This document shows, in pieces, positions 1 through 6,260 of a stretch of DNA of 13,905 nt. Below the pieces are notes generated by a model that saw only the letters and a program-made list of their open reading frames with translations, did no database searches and was not told where the DNA came from. Location: the NCBI GenBank assembly GCA_049688395.1, contig JBAVKQ010000326.1, positions 1-13,905 on the forward strand, in the 5' to 3' direction. The number at the start of each line of letters is the position of its first letter. Position 1 is the stretch's first letter. The stretch is from Prado023 sp049688395 (GTDB lineage Bacteria > Actinomycetota > Actinomycetes > S36-B12 > CAIYMF01). Both the position numbers and the translations under genes were made by a program.

Positions 1-517
1 GCCCGGCGCGGTCGGCGTCCTGCACGGCGCGGCGGGCGGCCCGCGCCTGCGCGTCGGCGGTCAGGTAGATCTTGGCGGTGGCGTCGGGCAGAACGACCGT
101 GCCGATGTCGCGGCCCTCCACGACGATGCCCCGTCCGGCGGCCTGCGTGGCTGCCACGATCTCCCGCTGCAGGTCGACCAGCCGGGTGCGGACCTCGGGC
201 ACCGCAGCTACCGGGCTGACCGCTCCGGTCACTGCCTCGTCACGGATCGCCGCGCTGACGTCGTGTGCGTCGACGGCGATGGTCGGCGCATCGGGGTCGA
301 TCGTCGAGGTCAAGGTCGGCTCGTCGGCACGCGCCGCGATCGCCGCAGGGTCGGCGACGTCCACCCCTCGGTCGAGCATGAACCAGGCCATCGCGCGGTA
401 CATGGCGCCGGTGTCCAGGTAGTCCAGGCCCAGGGCGATGGCCACGCCGCGGCTGGTGCTCGACTTGCCACTGCCCGACGGTCCGTCGATGGCCACGACT
501 GCGCGATTGGCGTCCAC
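1..517 (-). CDS. cmk: Cytidylate (CMP/dCMP) kinase, C-terminus cut off by window edge
   Basis: Cytidylate kinase phosphorylates CMP and dCMP with ATP in the cytoplasm, feeding CTP and dCTP pools. The reverse-strand translation from GTG at 517 begins VDANRAVVAIDGPSGSGKSS, with the P-loop GPSGSGKS at residues 12-19, the CMP-kinase motif DTGAMYR at about 35-41 and a later EGRDIGTVV motif typical of the family. About 172 codons are present and the reading frame runs off the left edge, so the last quarter or so is missing. No strong Shine-Dalgarno fits the start. An AGGG lies nine bases upstream, but it overlaps a -10-like TAGGGT, so a leaderless transcript is plausible. It lies 124 bp downstream of tyrA. 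In many Actinomycetota the next gene is der/engA, which is outside this window. Identity is secure; the exact start is less so. Confidence 0.95.
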   Translation of the reverse strand, partial: MDANRAVVAIDGPSGSGKSSTSRGVAIALGLDYLDTGAMYRAMAWFMLDRGVDVADPAAIAARADEPTLTSTIDPDAPTIAVDAHDVSAAIRDEAVTGAVSPVAAVPEVRTRLVDLQREIVAATQAAGRGIVVEGRDIGTVVLPDATAKIYLTADAQARAARRAVQDADRAG

Positions 518-525
518 GTCGCGAC

Positions 526-556
526 ACCCTAGCGGGCGCACCGCTGCCCACGTCGC
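526..556 (-). promoter_or_regulatory. Probable cmk promoter, near-leaderless
   Basis: Reading leftwards there is a -35-like GACGTG (554-549), a 17-bp spacer and a -10-like TAGGGT (531-526). Only eight bases separate the -10 from the GTG start at 517, so transcription would begin at or within a base or two of the start codon. Leaderless genes of this kind are common in Actinomycetota. The call rests on pattern matching only. Confidence 0.45.
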
Positions 557-576
557 CGAGCGCCGGCTCCTTCCTG

Positions 577-641
577 GGCGAGCACCGTCCTCGGCTCGCC
601 GCTCGACTCAGGCGGCGTCCCCCGGCCGGCACACGAGCGGC
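577..641 (-). terminator. Competing hairpins after tyrA, possible terminator
   Basis: Just after the tyrA stop, 634-641 can pair with 598-605 (GCCGCTCG with CGAGCGGC, 8 bp perfect). Further on, 594-600 can pair with 577-583 (7 bp, 10-nt loop). The two stems share bases 598-600 and so exclude each other. Neither is followed by a T-run. In DNA this GC-rich such stems can arise by chance, so this is a weak terminator candidate. The rest of the 124-bp gap holds only the cmk promoter. Confidence 0.25.
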
Positions 642-1721
642 TCAGGCGCGCACGTCCCACCCGCCCGCGACCAGCGCCGCGATCATCGCCTGCGCCGCGA
701 CCTGTCCGACGGTCATCTGCACGACTCCGGTGGGGCGGCCCAGCACGTGCTCGATCCGGACGTCCTCGATCGAGAACCCGGCTTCGGCGACCGCCGCGAA
801 CAGCCGCCCGAGTTCGCCGGGCCGGTCTTGGACTGCGACCGGCACCACCGTCGTCGGCGCGGTCAGGGCACCGTGCTTGCCCGGGACCCGGTCCCGCCCC
901 GCGTTGCCGCGTCGGAGCGCACCGGCCAGCACGTCCTGGCCACCCTGCTCGACGCTGCCGAGGGCCTCCAGCAGGTCATCGAGATCCGCGCGCAGCGCCG
1001 CGAGCACGCCGGCCACCTGGCTGGCGTTGGCCGAGAGGATCTCGACCCAGAGCTCGGGGTCGGAGGCGGCGATCCGAGTCATGTCGCGCAGGCCCTGCCC
1101 CGCGATCGAGACCACCGCGTCCGAGCTGTCCACCAGCCGAGCCGCGAGCAGGGAGGCCAACACCTGCGGGGTGTGCGAGACGACCGCCACCGCCTGGTCG
1201 TGTTCGGCGGCCGGCATCACCACAGGCAACGCCCGGGCGGTCAGCGCGAGTTCCTGGACCGCGTCGATCGTTGTCTGCGCGGCATCAGGATGCACGGCGA
1301 TCACCCAGGGCCGATCATCGATGAGGTCGGCACGAGCCGCCGCGGGGCCCGACATCTCGCGACCAGCCATCGGGTGCCCACCCACGTACCGCGCTGTGTC
1401 GGCATCGAGGGCGGCCAGCGCGCGCAGGATCGGCACCTTCACCGACGCCACATCCGTGACCACGGCATCCGGGTACGCGCGCAGCGCCTCGGCAACAGCG
1501 GCAGCGGTCCCGGCCGGGGGAACGGCCACCACCACCAGGCTCGGCGCCGGACCCCCGGGAGCGATCGCTCGGCCCGCCGCACGCGACACAGCCACGGCCA
1601 GCGCCTGCGGATCACGGTCGGTCAGCCACACCTCGACCCCGCGCCGGCGCAGCGACAGCGCCAGCGACGTCCCGATCAGCCCGGTGCCGACCACGAGCAC
1701 CGGCTGGGGCAGCCCGTTCAC
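642..1721 (-). CDS. tyrA: Prephenate dehydrogenase with C-terminal ACT domain
   Basis: The enzyme oxidatively decarboxylates prephenate to 4-hydroxyphenylpyruvate with NAD(P)+, the committed step to tyrosine. The translation shows a Rossmann dinucleotide-binding motif GTGLIG at residues 12-17, VTDVASVK at about 88-95, the family motif GGHPMAGREMSG around 114-125 (His116), SHTPQ near 182-186, and the helical C-terminal dehydrogenase domain. Residues ~291-358 form an ACT domain (VAVQDRPGELGRLFAAVAEAG), the usual site of tyrosine feedback. I chose GTG at 1721 (359 aa) because GGGAG lies six bases upstream. The frame stays open to a TTG at 1745, but that would put repeat DNA into the protein. It lies directly downstream of aroH, so the two genes encode consecutive steps from chorismate. 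Confidence 0.95.
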   Translation of the reverse strand: MNGLPQPVLVVGTGLIGTSLALSLRRRGVEVWLTDRDPQALAVAVSRAAGRAIAPGGPAPSLVVVAVPPAGTAAAVAEALRAYPDAVVTDVASVKVPILRALAALDADTARYVGGHPMAGREMSGPAAARADLIDDRPWVIAVHPDAAQTTIDAVQELALTARALPVVMPAAEHDQAVAVVSHTPQVLASLLAARLVDSSDAVVSIAGQGLRDMTRIAASDPELWVEILSANASQVAGVLAALRADLDDLLEALGSVEQGGQDVLAGALRRGNAGRDRVPGKHGALTAPTTVVPVAVQDRPGELGRLFAAVAEAGFSIEDVRIEHVLGRPTGVVQMTVGQVAAQAMIAALVAGGWDVRA

Positions 1722-1809
1722 CGGGTGCTCCCGCACAGTGGGCAAGCCTGTTCACGGGGTACGCCCGAACAGTGGGCGAGCCCGTTCACTGGGTCGTTCA
1801 CTGGGCGAG
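1713..1809. repeat. 34-bp tandem repeat at the aroH/tyrA junction
   Basis: Two full 34-bp units (1713-1746 and 1747-1780) match at 28 of 34 positions. A shorter, rearranged third copy lies at 1781-1809, where the 10-mer GTTCACTGGG occurs twice, 12 bp apart (1784-1793 and 1796-1805). On the coding strand every copy contains GTGAAC. In the aroH-proximal copy this sequence carries the aroH stop codon; in the tyrA-proximal copy it carries the tyrA GTG start. An interrupted hairpin (1748-1753 with 1767-1772) is possible within the second unit. Confidence 0.85.
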
Positions 1810-2160
1810 GTCCGCGCGCAGCGCCTCGGCCCCGCGCAGGTACACGTGCGTCACCTCGGCCCGGGGCAGGTCGCTCTCGACGTGCGCCATCACGCGCACC
1901 ACCCGGGGCATCGCCCCGACCACGTCGAGCTCGCGCGCGCAGATCAGCGGGACGTCACCGATGTCCAGTGCACGGGCCGCGCCGGCGGGGAAGGCGGACA
2001 CCAGGTCCGGCGTCGCGGTGAACAGCACCGAGATCAGGGCGTCAGTGGACAGCCGGTTGCGGTCGAGCATCGCCGAGAGCAGCTCCACAACTGCCGCCCG
2101 CATCTCGTCTGCATCGTCGGCGCTCAGGCACGTCGCCCCACGCACTGCCCGCACCGCCAC
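1798..2160 (-). CDS. aroH: Chorismate mutase, monofunctional AroH class
   Basis: Catalyses the Claisen rearrangement of chorismate to prephenate, the branch point to phenylalanine and tyrosine. The 120-aa product has the length and sequence pattern of the trimeric Bacillus subtilis-type AroH fold: VRAVRGAT at the N-terminus (Arg7), FTATPDL near 47-53, Phe57, Cys74, Glu77 in CARELD, Arg89, and HVYLRGA (Tyr107) near the C-terminus. These correspond, with an offset of about one, to known active-site residues of that family. GTG at 2160 is chosen because GGAGG lies five bases upstream. The likely promoter lies ~30 bp upstream. It feeds prephenate to TyrA encoded immediately downstream; the 76-bp gap between them is mostly tandem repeat. 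Confidence 0.96.
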   Translation of the reverse strand: MAVRAVRGATCLSADDADEMRAAVVELLSAMLDRNRLSTDALISVLFTATPDLVSAFPAGAARALDIGDVPLICARELDVVGAMPRVVRVMAHVESDLPRAEVTHVYLRGAEALRADLAQ

Positions 2161-2188
2161 GGCTTCCTCCCCAAGATCGTCGGCGCCC

Positions 2189-2219
2189 AGCCTAACCTCG
2201 CCGCCGACCTGAGCGTCCC
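2189..2219 (-). promoter_or_regulatory. Probable aroH-tyrA promoter
   Basis: On the minus strand GGGACGC (2219-2213) is followed by 18 bases and then TAGGCT (2194-2189), a common actinobacterial -10 form (TANNNT). The start codon is 28 bases beyond the -10, leaving room for the GGAGG site. The same GGGACGC-N18-TAGGCTGGGCGC arrangement occurs upstream of parA, which strengthens both calls. Confidence 0.55.
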
Positions 2220-2220
2220 G

Positions 2221-2243
2221 GCTGCGGGCCTCGGGCCCACAGC
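2221..2243 (-). terminator. Strong GC hairpin upstream of the aroH promoter
   Basis: Two 10-nt arms (2221-2230 and 2234-2243) pair with a single G-U wobble in the transcript around a 3-nt loop. It sits directly upstream of the aroH -35 region, where it could end read-through from the parA-scpAB-rluB operon. There is no T-run, so intrinsic termination is uncertain, and it could instead be a regulatory structure. Confidence 0.4.
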
Positions 2244-2256
2244 ATCGGCCGGTAAT

Positions 2257-2304
2257 TGTCCGATCCGGACACCTGTGTCCGCCGGCGGTCAGCCGTTGTC
2301 CGGA
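2257..2304. promoter_or_regulatory. Cluster of operator-like TGTCCG palindromes upstream of aroH
   Basis: TGTCCG occurs at 2257, 2276 and 2297 with an inverted CGGACA at 2266. These make two overlapping palindromes: TGTCCGATCCGGACA (2257-2271, 6-bp arms) and CGGACACCTGTGTCCG (2266-2281, 7-bp arms, 2-bp centre). TGTCCGGA at 2297-2304 adds a further direct copy. The cluster begins about 40 bp upstream of the proposed aroH -35, a position suited to an activator or upstream repressor site. The cognate protein is unknown. Confidence 0.45.
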
Positions 2305-2412
2305 TCAGCAAATTCCGGGCGCGCGGCGCCCAGCTGTGGTCACGTCGGCACCACGATCGAGTCTCCCGCTCGGCGGGCTCCCCATGGCCCGGGACCCTCC
2401 AACCGCAGGAGC

Positions 2413-2427
2413 CCCGACCCCGTCGGG
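2413..2427 (-). terminator. Small hairpin downstream of rluB
   Basis: CCCGAC and GTCGGG (2413-2418 and 2422-2427) form a perfect 6-bp stem with a 3-nt loop, 27 bases beyond the rluB stop. No T-run follows. This is a candidate end of the parA-scpA-scpB-rluB transcript only by position. Confidence 0.3.
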
Positions 2428-2454
2428 CACGCTCAGCCACGAGCCGCCCAGCAG

Positions 2455-3207
2455 CTACAGGCCAACCTCGGTGTAGAGCGCGCGCTCCTCCGCACCGGAG
2501 AGCACCCGCAGCGTCCCGGGGCGCAGCTGCCCCAGCACGATCGGCCCGATCCGGGTGCGCACCAGCCCGACCACGGGATGGCCGACCGCCTCGAACATGC
2601 GGCGCACGATGTGGTTGCGCCCCTCGTGCAGCACAACCTCGACGAGCACCTGCCCGGGCAGCGCCTGCACGATCTTGTAGGCGTCGACCTTGGCGGGGCC
2701 GTCCTCGAGTTCGACCCCGGCCAGCAACTCGCGGCCGACTGCCCGGGCCACGGGCCCCTCGATGGTGGCCAGGTAGGTCTTGGCGACGCCGAACGATGGA
2801 TGCGCCAGCCGGTTGGCCAGCTCGCCGTCGTTGGTCAGCAGGATCAGGCCCTCGGTGTCCGCGTCGAGTCGACCGACGTGAAACAGCCGCTCGCTGCGGT
2901 CGGCCACCAGGTCGCCCAGGCACTCCCGGCCCCGGTCGTCGGACATCGTCGACAGTACGCCGCGCGGCTTGTTCACGGCGACCACGACCGTGCCGGCCGC
3001 CGTCGGCACCCGCTGTCCGTCCACCCGCACGACGGCCCGCTGCGGATCGACCCGCATGCCCTGCTCGCGCACCGGCTTGCCGTCGACCTCGACCCGGCCC
3101 TGGGCGATCAGCTCCTCGCAGGCCCGCCGGCTGCCCAGGCCGGCTGCGGCCAGCACCTTCTGCAGACGCACCCCCTCGCCGGGAGTTGCGGTCTCACGCG
3201 CGTTCAT
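2455..3207 (-). CDS. rluB: Pseudouridine synthase, RsuA/RluB/RluE/RluF family
   Basis: The enzyme isomerises a uridine in ribosomal RNA to pseudouridine; in the scpAB context it is usually assigned as the 23S rRNA enzyme RluB. The 250-aa product begins with an S4-type RNA-binding domain (VRLQKVLAAAGLGSRRACEELI, ~13-34, through VDG motifs to ~60). It continues with the catalytic domain: NKPRGVLST around 79-87, catalytic Asp115 in GRLDADTEGLILLTNDG, and the C-terminal HEGRNHIVRRMFEAVGHPV motif. The ATG at 3207 overlaps the scpB stop as ATGA, so translation is probably coupled, and the local ribosome-binding site is weak. The gene ends the parA-scpA-scpB-rluB operon. The exact target uridine cannot be read from sequence. 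Confidence 0.93.
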   Translation of the reverse strand: MNARETATPGEGVRLQKVLAAAGLGSRRACEELIAQGRVEVDGKPVREQGMRVDPQRAVVRVDGQRVPTAAGTVVVAVNKPRGVLSTMSDDRGRECLGDLVADRSERLFHVGRLDADTEGLILLTNDGELANRLAHPSFGVAKTYLATIEGPVARAVGRELLAGVELEDGPAKVDAYKIVQALPGQVLVEVVLHEGRNHIVRRMFEAVGHPVVGLVRTRIGPIVLGQLRPGTLRVLSGAEERALYTEVGL

Positions 3208-3992
3208 GGGAGGTCCACCAGATCACCGATCTCGGAGTAGGTCGGCACATGATCGGCCAACGGGGGCAGTTCGGACAGATCGGCCAGGCCGAGTCGTTCC
3301 AGGAAGTAGGACGTGGTGCGCAGCAGCGTGGCGTGCCCACCCTCCTCGGTGCCGGCCTCGTCGATCAGGCCGCGGGTCAGCAGGGTGCGGACCACCCCGT
3401 CGACGTTGACCCCGCGCACCGCGCTGATCCGCCCGCGGGAGATCGGTTGGCGGTAGGCGATGATCGACAGGGTCTCCAGCGCGGCCTGGGTCAGGCGGGC
3501 CTGCTGGCCGTCGACAACGTAGCGGCTGACCACCTCGGCGCAGTCGGCGCGCGTGTAGAACCGCCAGCCGCCGGCCACCTCGCGCAGGTCGAAACCGCGG
3601 CCGTCCTCGGTGTACTGCGCCGCGAGGCCGCGCACGACTGCCTCCACCTGGACCGCCGGACGGCGCACGATGGTGGCCAGTGACACCAGGTCCAGCGGCT
3701 GTTCGGCCAGCAGCAGCACCGCCTCGCAGGCCGCCTCCAGGGTCGGCGCGCCGAGCGCATCGGCGATCAGGGCATCCTCGGATCCGACGGAGTCGGCGTC
3801 GGCGTCAACCGCGTCGTCAAAGTCAACCGCGTCGTCGCCCTCGGCCTTGGCGTCAGACGCGTGGTCGGCGTCGGCGTCGACTGCGTCGGCAGCGGCATGC
3901 CCACCGGGCTCGCCCGAGACCCAGCCGTCCTCGGCGGGGTCGTCGAGATCGACCGGACCCTCGGGGTCGACGTCGATGGGCTGATCGGTCAT
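3204..3992 (-). CDS. scpB: Segregation and condensation protein B, with long acidic N-terminus
   Basis: ScpB is the winged-helix accessory (kite) subunit that binds ScpA and the SMC ATPase in bacterial condensin, which compacts and separates sister chromosomes. The conserved part runs from about residue 82 (LEAACEAVLLLAEQPL) and includes GWRFYTRADCAEVV, the well-conserved LSIIAYRQPISRGRISAVRGVNVDGVVRTLL and a second winged helix with TTSYFLERLGL. Residues 1 to ~78 are an Asp/Ala/Glu-rich low-complexity tail (VDADADHASDAK, DFDDAVDADAD), so the 262-aa product is longer than a minimal ScpB. AGGAGGAG lies five bases before the ATG, fixing the start. The ATG overlaps the scpA stop (ATGA), and the scpB stop overlaps the rluB start. 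Confidence 0.95.
   Translation of the reverse strand: MTDQPIDVDPEGPVDLDDPAEDGWVSGEPGGHAAADAVDADADHASDAKAEGDDAVDFDDAVDADADSVGSEDALIADALGAPTLEAACEAVLLLAEQPLDLVSLATIVRRPAVQVEAVVRGLAAQYTEDGRGFDLREVAGGWRFYTRADCAEVVSRYVVDGQQARLTQAALETLSIIAYRQPISRGRISAVRGVNVDGVVRTLLTRGLIDEAGTEEGGHATLLRTTSYFLERLGLADLSELPPLADHVPTYSEIGDLVDLP
3792..3878. repeat. GC-rich direct repeats coding the ScpB acidic tail
   Basis: The 15-mer GTCGGCGTCGGCGTC occurs at 3792-3806 and 3864-3878, and GTCAACCGCGTCGTC occurs at 3804-3818 and 3822-3836 with an 18-bp period. All periods are multiples of three, so the repeats expand the Asp/Ala tail in frame. Confidence 0.6.
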
Positions 3993-5104
3993 GTTGGCTC
4001 CTCCTGGGCGCCGGCACCCATGGGCACACCGGGCACGCCACGCTCCGGAGCGTCGCTGACGACCCCGCTGAACTCGTCGATGACGGCCCGGTCGATGATC
4101 GCCATCGCCTCGGCGTCCGTGTCCGGGCCGACCCAGCGCACGCTCAGGTCCCCCAGCGCAGCGGCCTGGTCGAAGGTGACGACCCCGTCGCGGTAGAGCT
4201 CGAGCAGTGCCAGGAACCGCCCGACCACGACTAGAGTGCTGGGCGCGTCGTCAGTCAGCGTCCGGAACGTCGCCACTCCCCGTCGGCGCAACCGCTCGAC
4301 CAGGATCGCGGCCTGCTCGCGCACGCTGACCGCCGGGGCGTGCACGTGCGCCACCGAGATGCCCGGCTCGGGTGGCCGTGGGGCGAACGCGCCCTCGGCG
4401 ATCGTGGCGAACTCGTCGGGCCCGAGACCGAGCAGCACCTCGGGCAGCAGTTGGGCGAGCCACGACTCGAGGCCGACGTCCCGGGGGCGGCGGGTTGCCG
4501 CATCAGTGAGCAGCCCGTCGAGGCGAGCGGCGACCTCCTTGAACGCGCGGTACTGCAGGAGCCGGGCGAACAGCAGGTCGCGCGCCTCGAGCAGGGCGAG
4601 GTCCTCCTCGTCCTCCACCGAGCCGTCCGGGAGCAGGCGCGCCGCCTTGAGGTCCAGCAGCGTCGCGGCGATCACCAGGAAGCTGGTGGCCTCGTCGAGG
4701 TCCCAGGCCGGGCCCTGCGCGCGGACGTGGGCGATGAAGTCGTCGGTCACGGTGTGCAACGCGAGCTCGGTGACCTCGATGCGGTGCTTGGCGATCAGGC
4801 TCAGGAGCAGGTCGAACGGGCCCTCGAAGCCGGCCACGCGGACCTCGAAGGGGCGCAATCCGAACGGCTCGGCGTCAACGCGAGCCGTGTCGGTGCGAGC
4901 CGTGTCGGTGCGGGCCGTTGGCTCGCCGTGGATGTGGGCATCGACGTCGGCGAGGGCCACCGGGACGCCCACGACCGCCGGATCGACGGGGCCGCGCTCG
5001 CCGGCGTCGCCGGACGGTGCCCCGCCGGCCGGGACCTCGCCGGACGGTGCCCCGCCGTTCGGCGCCCCGGCATCCTCGGCATGCACCATCGCCGACCTGA
5101 CCAC
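3989..5104 (-). CDS. scpA: Segregation and condensation protein A, with repetitive N-terminal extension
   Basis: ScpA is the kleisin subunit that bridges the SMC heads and binds ScpB. The conserved region starts near residue 86 (FEVRVAGFEGPFDLLLSLIAKHRIEV, kleisin N-terminal signature at 93-101), continues through ITKH-like and TDDFIAHV segments and SFLVIAATLLDLKAARLLP, and ends in a winged-helix region (VVVGRFLALLELYRDGVVTFDQAAALGDLSVRW). Residues 1-80 are a low-complexity leader with GGAPSG duplicated and TARTD repeated. GTG at 5104 lies three bases beyond the parA stop; ATG at 5089 is an equally possible start, as neither has a strong ribosome-binding site. The stop overlaps the scpB ATG. 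The 371-aa length exceeds a typical ScpA mainly because of the leader. Confidence 0.94.
   Translation of the reverse strand: MVRSAMVHAEDAGAPNGGAPSGEVPAGGAPSGDAGERGPVDPAVVGVPVALADVDAHIHGEPTARTDTARTDTARVDAEPFGLRPFEVRVAGFEGPFDLLLSLIAKHRIEVTELALHTVTDDFIAHVRAQGPAWDLDEATSFLVIAATLLDLKAARLLPDGSVEDEEDLALLEARDLLFARLLQYRAFKEVAARLDGLLTDAATRRPRDVGLESWLAQLLPEVLLGLGPDEFATIAEGAFAPRPPEPGISVAHVHAPAVSVREQAAILVERLRRRGVATFRTLTDDAPSTLVVVGRFLALLELYRDGVVTFDQAAALGDLSVRWVGPDTDAEAMAIIDRAVIDEFSGVVSDAPERGVPGVPMGAGAQEEPT
4876..5058. repeat. In-frame short repeats in the scpA leader
   Basis: Two repeat families encode the ScpA N-terminus. A 15-bp unit around 4878-4918 gives TARTD-TARTD-TARVD. A ~19-bp sequence containing CCGGACGGTGCCCCGCCG occurs twice near 5006-5057, giving two GGAPSG stretches. 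Both keep the reading frame. Confidence 0.6.
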
Positions 5105-5107
5105 GGA

Positions 5108-6052
5108 TCAGCCCATCGCCAGCTGCTGCGACCCGCCCGGATCGTCACCGGCCGCCCCTGCCGCCGGGTCCGAGAAGGGCGGGCCCATGCATCCTGGGTC
5201 GATCCGGCCGAGGACCTCGACCGCCAGCTGCCGGTAGGCCTGCGCCGAGGCACTCGTCGGCGCGTACACGGTGATCGGCACCCCGGCCACCGAGGTCTCG
5301 GGGAACTTCACCGTCCGGGTGATTGCGGTGTGGAACACCCCGTCGCTGAACGCCTCGACCAGCCGGCCGAGCACCTCACGTGCGTGCACGGTCCGGTCGA
5401 CCATGGTGGCCAGCACGCCGAGCACCTGAAGATCCGGGTTGATCCGCTCCTGAACCTTGCGCACGGTGTCCTGGAGCAGAGCGACGCCACGCAGTGAGAA
5501 GTACTCGCACTCCACCGGGATGAGCACCCACTGCGCGGCGGTCAGCGCGTTGATGGTCAGCAGGCCCAGCGAGGGCTGGCAGTCGATGAGGATCACGTCG
5601 TAGTCCTCGGCAACCGGCCGCAGGGTCCGGGCAAGGGCCTGCTCGCGGCCGACCTCGGAGACCAGCAGCAGCTCAGCACCGGACAGGTCGATGTTGGCCG
5701 GCAGCACGTCCATCCCGGACACCGCAGTGGACCGGATGACGTCCCGGGCGCTCACCTCGTCGGTCATCATCGCGTCGTAGATGGTGTGCTCGAGGGTGTG
5801 CGGGTGGACGCCGACCCCGGCGCCGAGCGCCCCCTGCGGGTCGAAATCGACCAGCAGCACGCGCCGGCCCAGTTCGGCCAGGGCGGCCCCCAGGTTGATG
5901 GCGGTCGTGGTCTTGCCGACCCCGCCCTTCTGGTTGCACAGTGCGATGACGTCGGCGGTGCCGGTGGTCGACCGCGGCCCGGGCACGCCGAACGCGGGGC
6001 CCGGTCGGCCCGTCGGGCCCAACCCGTCCTGGGTCTTGCGTGCTGCCGCCAT
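5108..6052 (-). CDS. parA: ParA/Soj-family ATPase (orphan, scpAB operon)
   Basis: A member of the ParA/MinD P-loop ATPases that move chromosomes, plasmids or protein complexes by ATP-driven binding to DNA or surfaces. After a 31-residue Pro/Gly-rich leader, the deviant Walker A NQKGGVGKTT spans residues 40-49 with signature Lys42. VDFDPQG (69-74) is the A' motif, LIDCQPSLG holds Walker B Asp157, and VECEYFSLRGV follows around 178-188. The 314-aa length suits the family. Start ATG 6052 has a perfect AGGAGG six bases upstream. It opens an operon with scpA three bases away. No ParB gene and no canonical parS (GTTTCACGTGAAAC) is present in the window, so this is an additional ParA of the scpAB locus, not the origin ParAB pair. 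Its cargo is unknown. Confidence 0.93.
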   Translation of the reverse strand: MAAARKTQDGLGPTGRPGPAFGVPGPRSTTGTADVIALCNQKGGVGKTTTAINLGAALAELGRRVLLVDFDPQGALGAGVGVHPHTLEHTIYDAMMTDEVSARDVIRSTAVSGMDVLPANIDLSGAELLLVSEVGREQALARTLRPVAEDYDVILIDCQPSLGLLTINALTAAQWVLIPVECEYFSLRGVALLQDTVRKVQERINPDLQVLGVLATMVDRTVHAREVLGRLVEAFSDGVFHTAITRTVKFPETSVAGVPITVYAPTSASAQAYRQLAVEVLGRIDPGCMGPPFSDPAAGAAGDDPGGSQQLAMG

Positions 6053-6085
6053 GTCAGACCTCCTGGCGTCGGCGAAACCGCGCCC

Positions 6086-6116
6086 AGCCTAGTCGACCCA
6101 TCCGCGGTCGCGTCCC
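6086..6116 (-). promoter_or_regulatory. Probable parA-scpA-scpB-rluB promoter
   Basis: GGGACGC (6116-6110), 18 bases, then TAGGCT (6091-6086) lie on the minus strand, with the -10 33 bases before the parA ATG and followed by GGGCGC exactly as at aroH. A perfect AGGAGG ribosome-binding site lies in the leader. The operon start and the near-identical aroH promoter support the call. Confidence 0.6.
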
Positions 6117-6260
6117 TCCTCACCGACGCCACCCAACCTTCGAGTTTGCCGCTGACCAATGCCGCCCTGATGCGCCGAACCCTCCTGAGCGGCGCCGTGA
6201 CGACAGACGCCCACGTGCAGGGATCGAGGGACAACGATGGGTCGACCTCCGCGGGAGGCC

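Larger units (their letters stand above)
2161..2454. other. Intergenic region between rluB and aroH
   Basis: This 294-bp stretch separates the rluB stop from the aroH start. It holds, in transcription order, a small hairpin after rluB, about 110 bp with no signal I can name, the TGTCCG palindromes, the strong GC hairpin and the aroH promoter. Its length contrasts with the overlapping genes upstream and suggests that aroH-tyrA is a separate transcription unit. I see no convincing small gene in it. Confidence 0.7.

Noticed and set aside
240..632. Minus-strand 130-codon frame over the start of cmk
   Set aside because: It is cmk read in a wrong frame; the correct frame gives the P-loop and DTGAMYR motifs.
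642..1745. TTG at 1745 as the tyrA start
   Set aside because: It lacks a better ribosome-binding site and would translate repeat DNA. GTG at 1721 has GGGAG at good spacing and leaves the normal short N-terminus before the Rossmann motif.
730..3240. Plus-strand open frame of 836 codons
   Set aside because: It lies antisense across rluB, aroH and tyrA, has no recognisable domain and is rich in Ala/Arg/Pro/Ser as expected for a shadow frame in GC-rich DNA.
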